A stretch of DNA of 64,000 bases, from contig JADKDU010000011.1 of assembly GCA_016714495.1 (NCBI GenBank), positions 1-64,000 of the forward strand. The letters are read 5' to 3'. The notes beneath the pieces are model-generated. The model did not search any database. It worked only from the letters and a program-made list of their open reading frames with translations, and was not told where the DNA came from. This DNA is from Hyphomonadaceae bacterium. Its GTDB lineage: Bacteria > Pseudomonadota > Alphaproteobacteria > Caulobacterales > Hyphomonadaceae. Within the stretch, counting starts at the first letter, position 1; each line of letters starts with the position of its first letter. Below are positions 44,089-58,219 of the stretch, one piece after another. Both the position numbers and the translations under genes were made by a program.

Positions 44089-45354
44089 ATGGCTGACGAC
44101 ACAGAAAACTTGATCCGCCAGGCCGAGGCGGCTGTTAAAGCTGGCCACTGGGCGCAGGCGGAGAAGCTCTGGCTGGACGTACGCAAGCGCGATCCGCGCA
44201 ATCCGAAAGCTGCGTTCAGTCTCGCCATTCACGCGATGCAGCGGCGCGAATTCAAGGAAGCGTGCAAGCTACTGGAGCTAGCGGTTGCGGCCTCACCGCA
44301 GGACCCGTTCATGCTGCTGACGCTGTCGAAGGCGCGGCGTGAGGCGGGGGACAATGCGGGAGAGGCGCAGGCGATCGATGCAGCGCTGGCGATCGACCCG
44401 TATTACCTGCCTGCCCTGCTGGCGAAGGCGCAGCGCTATGACCGGATCGGCGCGTCGCCATCGGCGGCCATGTTCTACCGCAATGCGGTTAAGGTGGCGG
44501 GGCCGGAGCAGCATTGGCCGGAGGTGTTGCGTCAGCAGTTGACGCAAGCACGGAGCTATGCGGCACGGAAGGCAGCGGAACTGCACGGCCAGCTTGAAGC
44601 GGCGATGGCGCCGATGATGGCCGGTCTCGGAGCCTCACAGTCCGAGCGCTGGCGCGAGGCGGCTTCGGTGGTGGCGGGGCTGACGGAGCCTTATCGCCAG
44701 CAGGCCAACCAGATCTACGTGCCAAGGCTGCCGGCCATTCCCTTCTATGAGCGCAAGCTGTTTCCGTGGGCGGAGCAGCTTGAAGCGAAGACGGATGTGA
44801 TCCGCGAGGAGCTGAAGGCGGCGCTGGCGAGCGAGGGGCAGGACTTCGCGCCGTACATCAACATCCGCGCCGGGCAGCCGGTGGACCAGTGGCAGGCGCT
44901 GAACCACTCGCAGAAGTGGAGCCACTATTCGCTGTGGAAGCATGGCGAGCCGGTTGAAGCGCATCTGGCGAAGTGCCCGCAGACGCGGAAGGCGCTTGAG
45001 GCGGTGGACATGGCGAAGATCGGCGGGCTTTGCCCGAACGCCATGTTCTCCGCCCTCGCGCCCCACACAGAGATCCCGCCGCATACTGGCGAGACGAATG
45101 CCCGGCTGGTTGTCCACCTGCCGCTCGTCGTGCCGGAGAAATGCACCTACAGGGTCGGCTTCGAGCACCGCATCTGGAAGGAAGGCGAGCTGCTGATCTT
45201 CGACGACACAATCGAGCATACCGCCCGGAATGACAGCGATCAGTTGCGGGTCGTTCTCATCTTCGACGTCTGGAACCCGCTTCTGGCTCAGGAAGAACGC
45301 GAGCTCGTCCGCGCCCTCGCCGCCGCGACCCGCGCCTTCAACGCGCCGCATTAA
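44089..45354 (+). CDS. TPR protein with aspartyl/asparaginyl beta-hydroxylase domain
   Basis: A two-part protein of about 421 residues. The N-terminal 110 residues are TPR-like (AEAAVKAGHWAQAEKLWLDV, FSLAIHAMQRREFKEACKLLELAV). The C-terminal domain (about 240-420) is a 2-oxoglutarate/iron hydroxylase, with APHTEIPPHTGETNARLVVHLPL and FDDTIEHTARNDSDQLRVVLIFDVWNP giving the two iron-binding His and the 2-OG-binding Arg. Candidate starts are GTG 44068, TTG 44080 (GGAGG close upstream) and ATG 44089. Such genes often accompany TonB receptors in Caulobacterales and sphingomonads; the target protein is not known. Confidence 0.85.
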   Translation: MADDTENLIRQAEAAVKAGHWAQAEKLWLDVRKRDPRNPKAAFSLAIHAMQRREFKEACKLLELAVAASPQDPFMLLTLSKARREAGDNAGEAQAIDAALAIDPYYLPALLAKAQRYDRIGASPSAAMFYRNAVKVAGPEQHWPEVLRQQLTQARSYAARKAAELHGQLEAAMAPMMAGLGASQSERWREAASVVAGLTEPYRQQANQIYVPRLPAIPFYERKLFPWAEQLEAKTDVIREELKAALASEGQDFAPYINIRAGQPVDQWQALNHSQKWSHYSLWKHGEPVEAHLAKCPQTRKALEAVDMAKIGGLCPNAMFSALAPHTEIPPHTGETNARLVVHLPLVVPEKCTYRVGFEHRIWKEGELLIFDDTIEHTARNDSDQLRVVLIFDVWNPLLAQEERELVRALAAATRAFNAPH

Positions 45355-45581
45355 CCGCAGGCCCGCTTCGACGGAATTTCCGTGTCTGACCCAATCCACA
45401 GCATGAGCTTGCAGCGAGGTCGCACTGGACCGAAGCGATTTGCGGAGGCCGACCTGTGCGCAAGTCGGCTCCGGGCGGGCACTCGCGCGCAATTAGTGAC
45501 GCCGGACTGGCTATCGGATTGAAATTCTGTGCCCACCTGCTACGCGCTCATTTCCAGTAGTGATCTGACGAGTTTACGCGC

Positions 45582-50219
<4,638 letters not shown>

Positions 50220-50238
50220 AGTTCAAGGAACAAAGCAC

Positions 50239-51714
50239 ATGGGCAAACCCACAGGCTTCCTCGAATACGAAAAGAAAGAGCGCGCTTACGAAAAGCCCGA
50301 AGCTCGTAAGAAGAATTATTCCGAGTTCCTGAAGCGCATGGACAACGCGGAGATCCGCACCCAGGCCGCGCGCTGCATGGATTGCGGGATTCCATTCTGC
50401 CAGGGCACCGGGTCGGTCGCGCCGGGAACGCCGGGCTGCCCGGTCAACAATCAGATCCCTGACTGGAACAACCTTGTCCTCCGCGACCACTGGAAGGCCG
50501 CGAGCGACAACCTGCACTCGACCAACAACTTCCCCGAGTTCACTGGCAGGGTCTGTCCTGCCCCGTGCGAAGCCTCGTGCGTTTTGAACATCGACGACAA
50601 TCCGGTATCGATCAAAACGATCGAGTGCGAGATCGTTGATCGGGCTTTTGATGAGGGCTGGCTGAAACCGCAACTCGCGCCGCGCGGTACAGGCAAGCGT
50701 ATCGCAATCGTGGGCTCGGGGCCTGCAGGGCTCGCCTGCGCGCAGCAGCTGGCCCGGGCGGGTCATGCTCCGACGGTGTTCGAGAAATCGGATCGGATCA
50801 GCGGCCTGCTCCGCTACGGCATTCCTGACTTCAAGATGGAGAAGCATCTCATCGACAAGCGCATCCGCCAGCTTGAAGGCGAAGGCGTGATCTTCCGTCC
50901 GCGCATGCATATCGGCATTGATGTTTCGGTGCAGCGCCTGCTGGACGACTATCAAGTGCTGGTGCTTGCCGGCGGCGCAGAGAAACCGCGCGACCTGCCG
51001 ATCCCTGGACGCGAACTGGATGGCGTTCACTACGCAATGGATTTCCTCACCCAGCAGAACAAGCGTGTTGCGGGCGACGACGAGAACAAGGCCGCCCCGG
51101 GTGGAACCATCAGCGCCAAGGGCAGGCATGTCGTCGTTATCGGCGGCGGAGACACGGGTTCGGACTGCATCGGCACGTCCAACCGCCACGGGGCGCTGTC
51201 TGTCACGCAGCTCGAGATCATGCCGCAACCGCCAGCCAAGGAGAACAAGGCCACGACCTGGCCGGACTGGCCGCTGAAGCTGCGCACGTCGTCCAGCCAT
51301 GAAGAAGGCTGCGAACGTGATTTCGCCGTCGTGACCAAGCGCGCGATCGGCGAAGGCGGCAAGGTGACGGCTCTCATTTGCGCTCGTATCGAATGGGTGC
51401 GTGGCGCGCGAGGCATGGAGATGAAGGAAGTCGCCGGCAGCGAGTTCGAACTGAAAGCCGATCTTGTGCTTCTTGCCATGGGTTTCGCGGGGCCGGTCGT
51501 TCCCGGTCTCGTCGACCAGACGCGCGCAACGCTCGACCCGCGCGGCAACGTCGCGGCAAGCACAGGCGACTACAAGACCTCGACCGACAAGATCTTCGCT
51601 TGCGGAGACATGCGCCGTGGTCAGTCGCTTGTCGTATGGGCTATCCGTGAGGGAAGGCAGTGCGCGCGCGCGGTTGACGAATACCTGATGGGGTCGAGCA
51701 GCCTTCCTCGCTGA
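50239..51714 (+). CDS. gltD: Glutamate synthase small subunit
   Basis: GltD takes electrons from NADPH and passes them through FAD and two [4Fe-4S] clusters to GltB. The 491-residue protein has the N-terminal cysteine clusters (ARCMDCGIPFCQ, CPVNNQIP, CPAPCEASCVLN), the FAD motif VGSGPAGLACAQQLARAG and the NADPH motif VIGGGDTGSDC. It is co-transcribed with gltB. Confidence 0.96.
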   Translation: MGKPTGFLEYEKKERAYEKPEARKKNYSEFLKRMDNAEIRTQAARCMDCGIPFCQGTGSVAPGTPGCPVNNQIPDWNNLVLRDHWKAASDNLHSTNNFPEFTGRVCPAPCEASCVLNIDDNPVSIKTIECEIVDRAFDEGWLKPQLAPRGTGKRIAIVGSGPAGLACAQQLARAGHAPTVFEKSDRISGLLRYGIPDFKMEKHLIDKRIRQLEGEGVIFRPRMHIGIDVSVQRLLDDYQVLVLAGGAEKPRDLPIPGRELDGVHYAMDFLTQQNKRVAGDDENKAAPGGTISAKGRHVVVIGGGDTGSDCIGTSNRHGALSVTQLEIMPQPPAKENKATTWPDWPLKLRTSSSHEEGCERDFAVVTKRAIGEGGKVTALICARIEWVRGARGMEMKEVAGSEFELKADLVLLAMGFAGPVVPGLVDQTRATLDPRGNVAASTGDYKTSTDKIFACGDMRRGQSLVVWAIREGRQCARAVDEYLMGSSSLPR

Positions 51715-51916
51715 AGGCAGTAGACCTTTCCCCCGACAGGAGTAGTCTCCCGTTACGTTCGCGGGCCTGAGCCGGCCCGTCAGTATGCGCCCGTCTGTTA
51801 TTGGGGCGCTGTTCGCAACTGCGAAAAGAACACGGCCGCAGTTGTGCGTGGCGCTCTCAAGACAGGTGAACACAAGTCGCGACCCTATTGGGTGGTCGCT
51901 GTTTGAGGGGGTCGCC

Positions 51917-53701
51917 TTGAAGGCCACGGACATCACCCGTCCGGACTACTTCCACAAGGTTGTTGACTGCCAGTGGGCATGTCCAGCGCACACGCCCGTG
52001 CCCGAATACATCAGGCTGATCGCTGACCGACGATACACCGACGCCTACATGATCAACTGGAAGTCGAACGTGTTTCCAGGAATCCTGGGCCGCACGTGCG
52101 ACCGGCCTTGCGAGCCTGCCTGCCGAAGGGGAAGAGTCGAAGAGGAGCCGGTGGCGATCTGCCGCCTGAAAAGGGTCGCGGCCGACAACAAGAGTGACAT
52201 TACCGCCCTCCTGCCCAAGGTCGCTCCAAGCAACGGCAAGAAGATCGCCTGCATCGGCGCCGGGCCTGCTTCCCTCACAGTCGCACGTGATCTCGCCCCG
52301 CTAGGATACGAGGTCCATGTTTATGACAGCGACCGCCGCGCCGGCGGCATGATCCGCAGCCAGATCCCGCGTTTCCGATTGCCCGAAGAAGTCATCGACG
52401 AAGAGGTCGGCTACATCACCAGCCTTGCGCCGGTGATGCATCTGTCCGAGCGCATCGACTCGATGAAAGCGCTGCTGGACGAAGGTTTTGACGCGATCTT
52501 CGTCGGCACGGGCGCGCCGCGCGGCCGCGACCTTGACTTGCCCGGCCGCAAGGAAGCCGCCGCTAACATCCATATCGGCATCGATTGGCTTTCCAGCGTT
52601 TCGTTCGAACACATCAACAAGATCGGCAGGCGCGTGATCGTCCTGGGCGGCGGCAACACCGCGATGGACTGCTGCCGCACCGCGCGGCGGCTTGGCGGCG
52701 ATGATGTGAAGGTGATCGTCCGTTCCGGCTTCGAGGAAATGAAGGCCTCGCCCTGGGAGAAGGAAGACGCGATTGGCGAGGACATCCCGATCCTGAACTA
52801 TCTCGTGCCCAAGGCCTTCGTTCACACGAATGGCAAACTGACGGGCATGACCTTCGAGAAGGTCAAAGCCGAGAAAGACGAAAAGGGCCGGCGCAATCTC
52901 GTGCCGACGGGCGAGCCGGATCAGCATTTCGATTGCGACGACGTGCTTGTCGCCGTGGGTCAGGAGAACGCTTTCCCCTGGATCGAACGCGATATCGGCC
53001 TTGAGTTCGACAAGTGGGGAATGCCCGTCGTCGGACAGGAGACGATGCAGGCGTCCATTCCGAACGTGTTCTTCGGCGGCGACGCAGCCTTCGGCCCGAA
53101 GAATATCATCTGGGCGGTGGCGCATGGCCACGCGGCCGCTGTCTCGATCGACATGTTCCTGAATGGGCAAGATATCGCGGTACGCCCAGCGCCCGGCGTC
53201 ACGGTGATTTCCCAGAAGATGGGCATTCACGAGTGGAGCTACGACAACGACATCGCGAACGACCAGCGTTACAAGGTCCCTCATCGCGACAAAGCTGTTG
53301 CGCTGAAGGACGTGAAGGCGGAAGTTGAACTGGGGTTTGACCAGGCGGTCGGCTTCAAGGAAGCGCAGCGCTGTCTCAACTGCGATGTGCAGACCGTGTT
53401 CACGGCGAAGGTCTGTATCGAATGCGATGCCTGCGTCGACATCTGCCCGATGGATTGCATCACCTTCACCGATGATGGCGCCGAGCCGGACCTGCGAGGT
53501 CGGTTGAAAGCGCCAGCATACAATTTCGCGCAGGATCTATATGTGGCCGACGGCCTGCCGACCGGGCGCGTGATGGTGAAAGATGAAGACGTCTGCCTGC
53601 ATTGCGGGCTCTGCGCCGAGCGCTGCCCAACCGGCGCGTGGGACATGCAGAAATACCTGATCGACATCACGCAAGCAGGCACGACATGCCGGACACGATA
53701 A
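51917..53701 (+). CDS. GltD-like flavoprotein with two C-terminal 4Fe-4S ferredoxin clusters
   Basis: A 594-residue relative of GltD. The N-terminal part has cysteine clusters (CQWACPAHTP, CDRPCEPACRRG) that may hold Fe-S, FAD motif IGAGPASLTVARDL and NAD(P) motif VLGGGNTAMDCCRTARRLG. Unlike GltD it ends with two ferredoxin sites, CIECDACVDICPMDC and CLHCGLCAERCP. It overlaps korA by 16 bases, so it probably moves electrons between KorAB ferredoxin-type clusters and NAD(P)H. The TTG at 51917 (GAGGGGG upstream) is preferred over a longer ATG start at 51785, whose leader looks non-homologous. Confidence 0.85.
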   Translation: MKATDITRPDYFHKVVDCQWACPAHTPVPEYIRLIADRRYTDAYMINWKSNVFPGILGRTCDRPCEPACRRGRVEEEPVAICRLKRVAADNKSDITALLPKVAPSNGKKIACIGAGPASLTVARDLAPLGYEVHVYDSDRRAGGMIRSQIPRFRLPEEVIDEEVGYITSLAPVMHLSERIDSMKALLDEGFDAIFVGTGAPRGRDLDLPGRKEAAANIHIGIDWLSSVSFEHINKIGRRVIVLGGGNTAMDCCRTARRLGGDDVKVIVRSGFEEMKASPWEKEDAIGEDIPILNYLVPKAFVHTNGKLTGMTFEKVKAEKDEKGRRNLVPTGEPDQHFDCDDVLVAVGQENAFPWIERDIGLEFDKWGMPVVGQETMQASIPNVFFGGDAAFGPKNIIWAVAHGHAAAVSIDMFLNGQDIAVRPAPGVTVISQKMGIHEWSYDNDIANDQRYKVPHRDKAVALKDVKAEVELGFDQAVGFKEAQRCLNCDVQTVFTAKVCIECDACVDICPMDCITFTDDGAEPDLRGRLKAPAYNFAQDLYVADGLPTGRVMVKDEDVCLHCGLCAERCPTGAWDMQKYLIDITQAGTTCRTR

Positions 53702-55553
53702 CGCAGGCGAATGTCGCAAGGACCGCGCCATTGACGGCGGTCAATGATTTCGTGGTCAAGTTCGCCAACGTCAACGGTTCGGGTTCGGCCAGCGCCAACG
53801 GTCTGTTCGCGAAGTCGATCATCCGCATGGGTGTGCCAGTGGCGGCGCGGAATATCTTTCCCTCGAACATACAGGGTTTGCCGACCTGGTATGAAGTGCG
53901 CGTGTCGGGCGCGGGGCATCTGGCCGACGCGGCGGCGTTGATCTTGCTGTGCCGCTGAACCCACAGACATGGGATGACGACGTGAAGGAGATCGTGCCCG
54001 GCGGCTATCTCTTCTACGACTCGACCAAGCCCCTACCCGCCTCCAAATTCCGCGAAGACATTCACGTCATCGGGGTGCCGCTGACGGCGATTTGCAACGA
54101 AGCTTACAAGCTTCCGCGCGAGCGGCAGCTGTTCAAGAACATTTGCTATGTCGGCGCACTGTCGCACCTGATCGGCATCGAGCCGGCGGTGATAGAGCAA
54201 TTGTTGAAAGAGGAGTTCGCCTCCAAGCCCAAGCTGATCGGCGCCAACCTCAACGCCTTTAATCTGGGCCGCGACTGGGCCGCCAGACATCTGGATCCGA
54301 TTGGCCTGCAGTTGCAGCGAGCCGACGCCGTTGGCGACCGCATCTTTGTCGAAGGCAATGCCGCCGCCGCGCTGGGCGCGGTGTATGGCGGGGCGACCGT
54401 CTGCGCCTGGTACCCGATCACGCCATCGACCTCTCTGGCTGAAGCGTTCACCGGCTATTGCGAAGACCTTCGCACCGACCCCGATGGAACGAAGCGCTAC
54501 GCCATCGTGCAGGGCGAAGACGAGATAGCCTCCATCGGCATCGTGGTCGGCGCCGGATGGAACGGGGCGCGGGCATTTACCTGCACATCCGGACCCGGCA
54601 TATCGCTGATGAACGAGTTCATCGGGCTGTCCTACTTTGCCGAAATCCCTGCGGTTATCTTCGATGTACAGCGCGGCGGGCCCTCCACCGGCATGCCGAC
54701 GCGGACGCAGCAATCCGATCTGTTGCTTGCGGCCTATGCCAGCCACGGCGACACCAAGCATGTGCTGCTGCTGCCGGCCGACCCGGGCGAATGCTTCGAG
54801 ATGGGAGCGCTAGCGTTCGATCTCTCGGACAGACTGCAGACGGCCGTGTTCGTGATGCTAGATCTCGATATCGGCATGCAGCAATGGCTCGTGCCGCCTT
54901 TCAAGTGGGACGACACGAAGCGCATCGACCGCGGCAAGGTGATGACAGCCAATGCGCTGGAAGCGGGCGAGTTCTTCGGTCGCTATACGGACGTTGATGG
55001 CGACGGCATTCCGTTCCGTACCTATCCCGGCACGCATCCGACGAAGGGTGCGTATTTCACGCGCGGCACGTCGCGGAACCGGATGGCGGGATATTCCGAG
55101 AAGGGCGTCGATTACCAGGACAACATGGAGCGCCTGCTCAAGAAGTTTCACACGGCGGCGACCCTTGTGCCCGGCCCGGTGATCAGGCCGGCTGCGCAGA
55201 AGACGAAGACCGGTGTAGTCTATTTCGGCTCGACCAGCGCCGCCATGGACGAAGCGCTCGAAACGCTCGAGGACAAGGGCCACCATATCAACGCAATGCG
55301 CGTGCGAGCGTTTCCGTTTGGGCAGGATGTCTATGACTTCATCCATGCGCATGATGAGATCTGCGTTGTGGAGCAAAACCGGGACGCGCAACTGCGCTCC
55401 CTGCTGATGATCGAGGGCGCCATCGACCCGGCGCGGCTGACGTCCATCCTGCATTATGACGGCACGCCGATCACGGCGCGCTTCCTGATCGACGCCATTG
55501 GCAAGCGGCTCGACGCCCGGCAGGCGACGCGGCAGATCACGAGGAAGACATGA
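53686..55553 (+). pseudogene. korA: 2-oxoacid:ferredoxin oxidoreductase alpha subunit (KorA), frameshifted
   Basis: KorA carries the gamma and alpha domains of 2-oxoglutarate:ferredoxin oxidoreductase. From the ATG at 53686 it reads FVVKFANVNGSGSASANGLFAKSIIRMG to YEVRVSGAGHL (about 53920), then stops at 53958 in a wrong frame. One frame over, reading continues as GRRGGVDLAVPLNPQTWDDDVKEI and runs intact to 55553, with AWYPITPSTSL and TSGPGISLMNEF. One missing G at 53921-53925 (CTGGCC for CTGGGCC) explains it. As written the enzyme would lack a connected gamma domain. The stop overlaps korB by four bases. Confidence 0.88.
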
Positions 55554-56605
55554 CCTACATCCTGAAGCCGAAGCTGCATCATCCAAGCCTGCCGAAGAAC
55601 GATCTCGGTTTCACGCGGCGGGACTATGAGGGGCGCGTCTCGACCCTGTGCGCGGGCTGCGGCCACGACTCGATCAGCGCGGCGATTGTTCAAGCCGCCT
55701 GGGAGCTGGATATCGAACCGCACCGGCTGGCGAAGATGTCGGGCATCGGATGTTCGTCGAAGACGCCGGACTATTTTCTGGGACAAAGCCACGGGTTCAA
55801 TTCGGTTCACGGGCGGATGCCGAGCGTGTTGACCGGGGCGAACTTGGCGAACCGGGACCTGATCTATCTTGGCGTTTCTGGCGACGGCGACAGCGCGTCG
55901 ATCGGGCTGGGGCAGTTCGCGCATTCGATACGGCGCGGTGTGAACATGAGCTACATTGTCGAGAACAATGGGGTCTACGGGCTGACCAAGGGACAGTTCT
56001 CGGCAACGTCGGACAAGGGATCGAAATCCAAGAAGGGCGTCGAGAATACCGAGAGCGGGATCGATCTGGTCGCGCTCGCCCTGCAGCTCGGCGCGACCTA
56101 TGTTGGGCGGTCTTTCTCCGGCGACAAGGAACAGCTGGTGCCGTTGATCAAGGGCGCGCTTTCCCATCACGGGCCGGCGTTCCTGGATGTAATTAGCCCA
56201 TGCGTGGCTTTCAACAACCATGCAGGCTCAACCAAGAGCTTCGACTATGTGCGCGAGCATAACGAGGCGGTGAACCGGCTGGATGTCATCCTGGGGCGCA
56301 CGCCGATCGCGACGGCTTATGCACCGGGCGAGTTGCGGGAAGTGACGCAGCATGATGGGTCGACGCTGCGGCTGCGGAAGCTGGCGGAGGATTATGATCC
56401 GACCAACAAGATCGCTGCGGCGAATTACCTGCAGGAGCGGCATGCCGAAGGTGAGATCGTAACCGGGCTACTGTTTGTTGATCCGGACGCAACGGACCTG
56501 CATGACCGGTTGGGAACAACCTTGACGCCTCTGAACCAGCTGACGTCAGAGCAGCTGACGCCGGGATGTGCGGCTCTTGCCAGGATCAATGACGGGCTGC
56601 GATAG
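55550..56605 (+). CDS. korB: 2-oxoacid:ferredoxin oxidoreductase beta subunit (KorB)
   Basis: KorB binds thiamine diphosphate and a [4Fe-4S] cluster in the 2-oxoglutarate:ferredoxin oxidoreductase. The 351-residue protein has CAGCGHDSIS near the start, IGCSSKTPDYF, the ThDP motif GDGDSASIGL..NMSYIVENNGVYGLTKGQFSAT, and HGPAFLDVISPCVAFNNHAGS. Its ATG overlaps the korA stop (ATGA), so the two are coupled. Confidence 0.93.
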   Translation: MTYILKPKLHHPSLPKNDLGFTRRDYEGRVSTLCAGCGHDSISAAIVQAAWELDIEPHRLAKMSGIGCSSKTPDYFLGQSHGFNSVHGRMPSVLTGANLANRDLIYLGVSGDGDSASIGLGQFAHSIRRGVNMSYIVENNGVYGLTKGQFSATSDKGSKSKKGVENTESGIDLVALALQLGATYVGRSFSGDKEQLVPLIKGALSHHGPAFLDVISPCVAFNNHAGSTKSFDYVREHNEAVNRLDVILGRTPIATAYAPGELREVTQHDGSTLRLRKLAEDYDPTNKIAAANYLQERHAEGEIVTGLLFVDPDATDLHDRLGTTLTPLNQLTSEQLTPGCAALARINDGLR

Positions 56606-56613
56606 ACACCGGC

Positions 56614-57420
56614 ATGAAAAGCCTTGCGACCCACTTCCTCGAAGAATGCGGAGCACTGCACCTTGTGCTTGAGCCCCTGAGCGAGCCGGAGCTGGATCAG
56701 GCGACGGCTTTCAAGGGCTGGACGATCAATCGGGTCATTCAGCATCTGCATGTCTGGAATCTGGCGGCGGACATGTCGCTGAACGGCGATGGGTCGTTTT
56801 CCGACTTTTACGGAAAGCTCGAGGCGCATCGTGCTGCAGGCGGGACGATGGGGAGTTTCGAGCGGGAGTGGCTTGGCGCTTTGAGCGGGCCGGCGCTGGT
56901 TGAGGCTTGGCGCAAGGGGTCTGAGGAAATTGCAGGCCGGTTCGCAAACGCTGATCCTTCAGCGCGGGTGAAATGGGCGGGGCCGGACATGAGCGTCAGG
57001 TCGTCGCTGACGGCGCGCCTGATGGAGACGTGGGCGCATGGGCAGGAAGTTTATGATGTGCTCGGCATCGTTCGAGAGAATGGCGATCGGATTCGGAACA
57101 TCGTAGTGCTGGGCAACAATACCTATGGGTGGACATTCAAGGTTCGCGGCGAAGCGGCGCCGGAGCCTCGGCCGCATCTGCGGCTGACGGCGCCTTCGGG
57201 CGAATTGTGGTTGTACAATGAACCGAGCGAGACCGAGCTGGTTCAAGGTTTGGCGGAAGAGTTCTGCCAGGTCGTAACGCAGGTGCGGAATGTCGCGGAT
57301 ACGAAACTGACGATTGTCGGCGCGAATGCGCGGAACTGGATGTCGAAGGCGCAGTGCTTTGCGGGGGATGCCGAAACGCCGCCGGCGGCGGGCGCGCGGA
57401 AGACGGCGGTGGGCCGATAG
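56614..57420 (+). CDS. TIGR03084 family protein (DinB-like fold)
   Basis: A 268-residue protein of the TIGR03084 group, related to the DinB/mycothiol-dependent maleylpyruvate isomerase fold that places three His around a metal. His-rich segments seen are FKGWTINRVIQHLHVWN (about 33-49) and LMETWAHGQEVYDVL (about 139-153). No enzymatic role is proven for the family. It follows korB by eight bases, possibly in the same transcript. Confidence 0.85.
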   Translation: MKSLATHFLEECGALHLVLEPLSEPELDQATAFKGWTINRVIQHLHVWNLAADMSLNGDGSFSDFYGKLEAHRAAGGTMGSFEREWLGALSGPALVEAWRKGSEEIAGRFANADPSARVKWAGPDMSVRSSLTARLMETWAHGQEVYDVLGIVRENGDRIRNIVVLGNNTYGWTFKVRGEAAPEPRPHLRLTAPSGELWLYNEPSETELVQGLAEEFCQVVTQVRNVADTKLTIVGANARNWMSKAQCFAGDAETPPAAGARKTAVGR

Positions 57421-58219
57421 CGCACATGGGCGCGACCTCGCACGTGGCTGCGAAGGGCGCGCGGGTTGGATCCTGGAATTGCGAAGGTAAAGGCGACGGG
57501 CCGCGCGCAGATGCGCGCGCCCTCCGTCTTGCGCGCAAGGGAGCGGTGTATTGCCTCCAACCCGTTGCAGACTGGGGAGGTAGATCAATGCGGAGCATCG
57601 AGACGAAAGGAGCTTTGCTGCGTGTCGCAGCGAATGCGCGCGGCGCGTTTCTGCGCAGCGCGTTCGATGGAGTCAAGCGAAGCCAGCCTACAGGCGTGGC
57701 GCGCCATCGAGCTCTCGCGTGAGCGCAGATGGCTGAGTTGGCCGGCTGGCGTGTCTCGATGCGCTGGAAGAGTAGGCTGAGGAGTTCGCGGGGGCGCCGG
57801 GTTGTCAGGATAGCGATGCCGTACTCGGCCATAATGATGTAGCGCTCGGCGTAGGCACGCACCTACGGGTCGTCGAGTTCATGGACGAGGGTGTCGTCGG
57901 TTAGGATCGCCCCGAGGCCGTCGAAATCGGCGATCAAGGCCCGCCAGAGAGGCGCGAGCCCTCCCAGAGGGGCGAAGATCATCACGAGGGTGGCGGCCCG
58001 TTGGGTCATTGGGGGCATTGAGTTCAGGGTGAAGGCGGGCGATGAGGGTGTTGCGCGCGTCGAGCGCGCCGCCGCGCCAGTCGGCGATGAGCTGGGCGGT
58101 TTTGGGCTCGCCTTCCATTCGCGGTTAGTTCCCCTGAGTCCGTTGCAGTCGCCTGGCGCAATGTTCAGGCAATTGAGCAGGCTTGCAAGGTTTCTGCCCT
58201 GCGGCGCTGTGCGCCGCAG
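57421..58219. other. Degraded region between TIGR03084 and NamZ genes
   Basis: About 800 bases without an intact gene. The left part (57421-57600) is GC-rich and carries the second copy of the dispersed palindrome. The right part, on the minus strand, contains protein-like pieces in two frames: an ORF from the ATG at 58118 (KTAQLIADWRGGALDARNTLIARLHPELN) and one from 58018 (MPPMTQRAATLVMIFAPLGGLAPLWRAL). The latter stops at a TAG (57863-57865) and then continues VRAYAERYIIMAEYGIAIL. This is likely a dead gene; no family was recognised. Confidence 0.5.
57522..57539 (-). repeat. Dispersed palindromic repeat, copy 2
   Basis: Exact reverse complement of 38322-38339, containing the palindrome CTTGCGCGCAAG. 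It lies 100 bases after the TIGR03084 gene stop. Confidence 0.6.

Noticed and set aside
57137..57862. 241-codon minus-strand ORF over the TIGR03084 gene end
   Set aside because: Only its first ~50 codons look protein-like and belong to the decayed region; the rest is antisense to a real gene.
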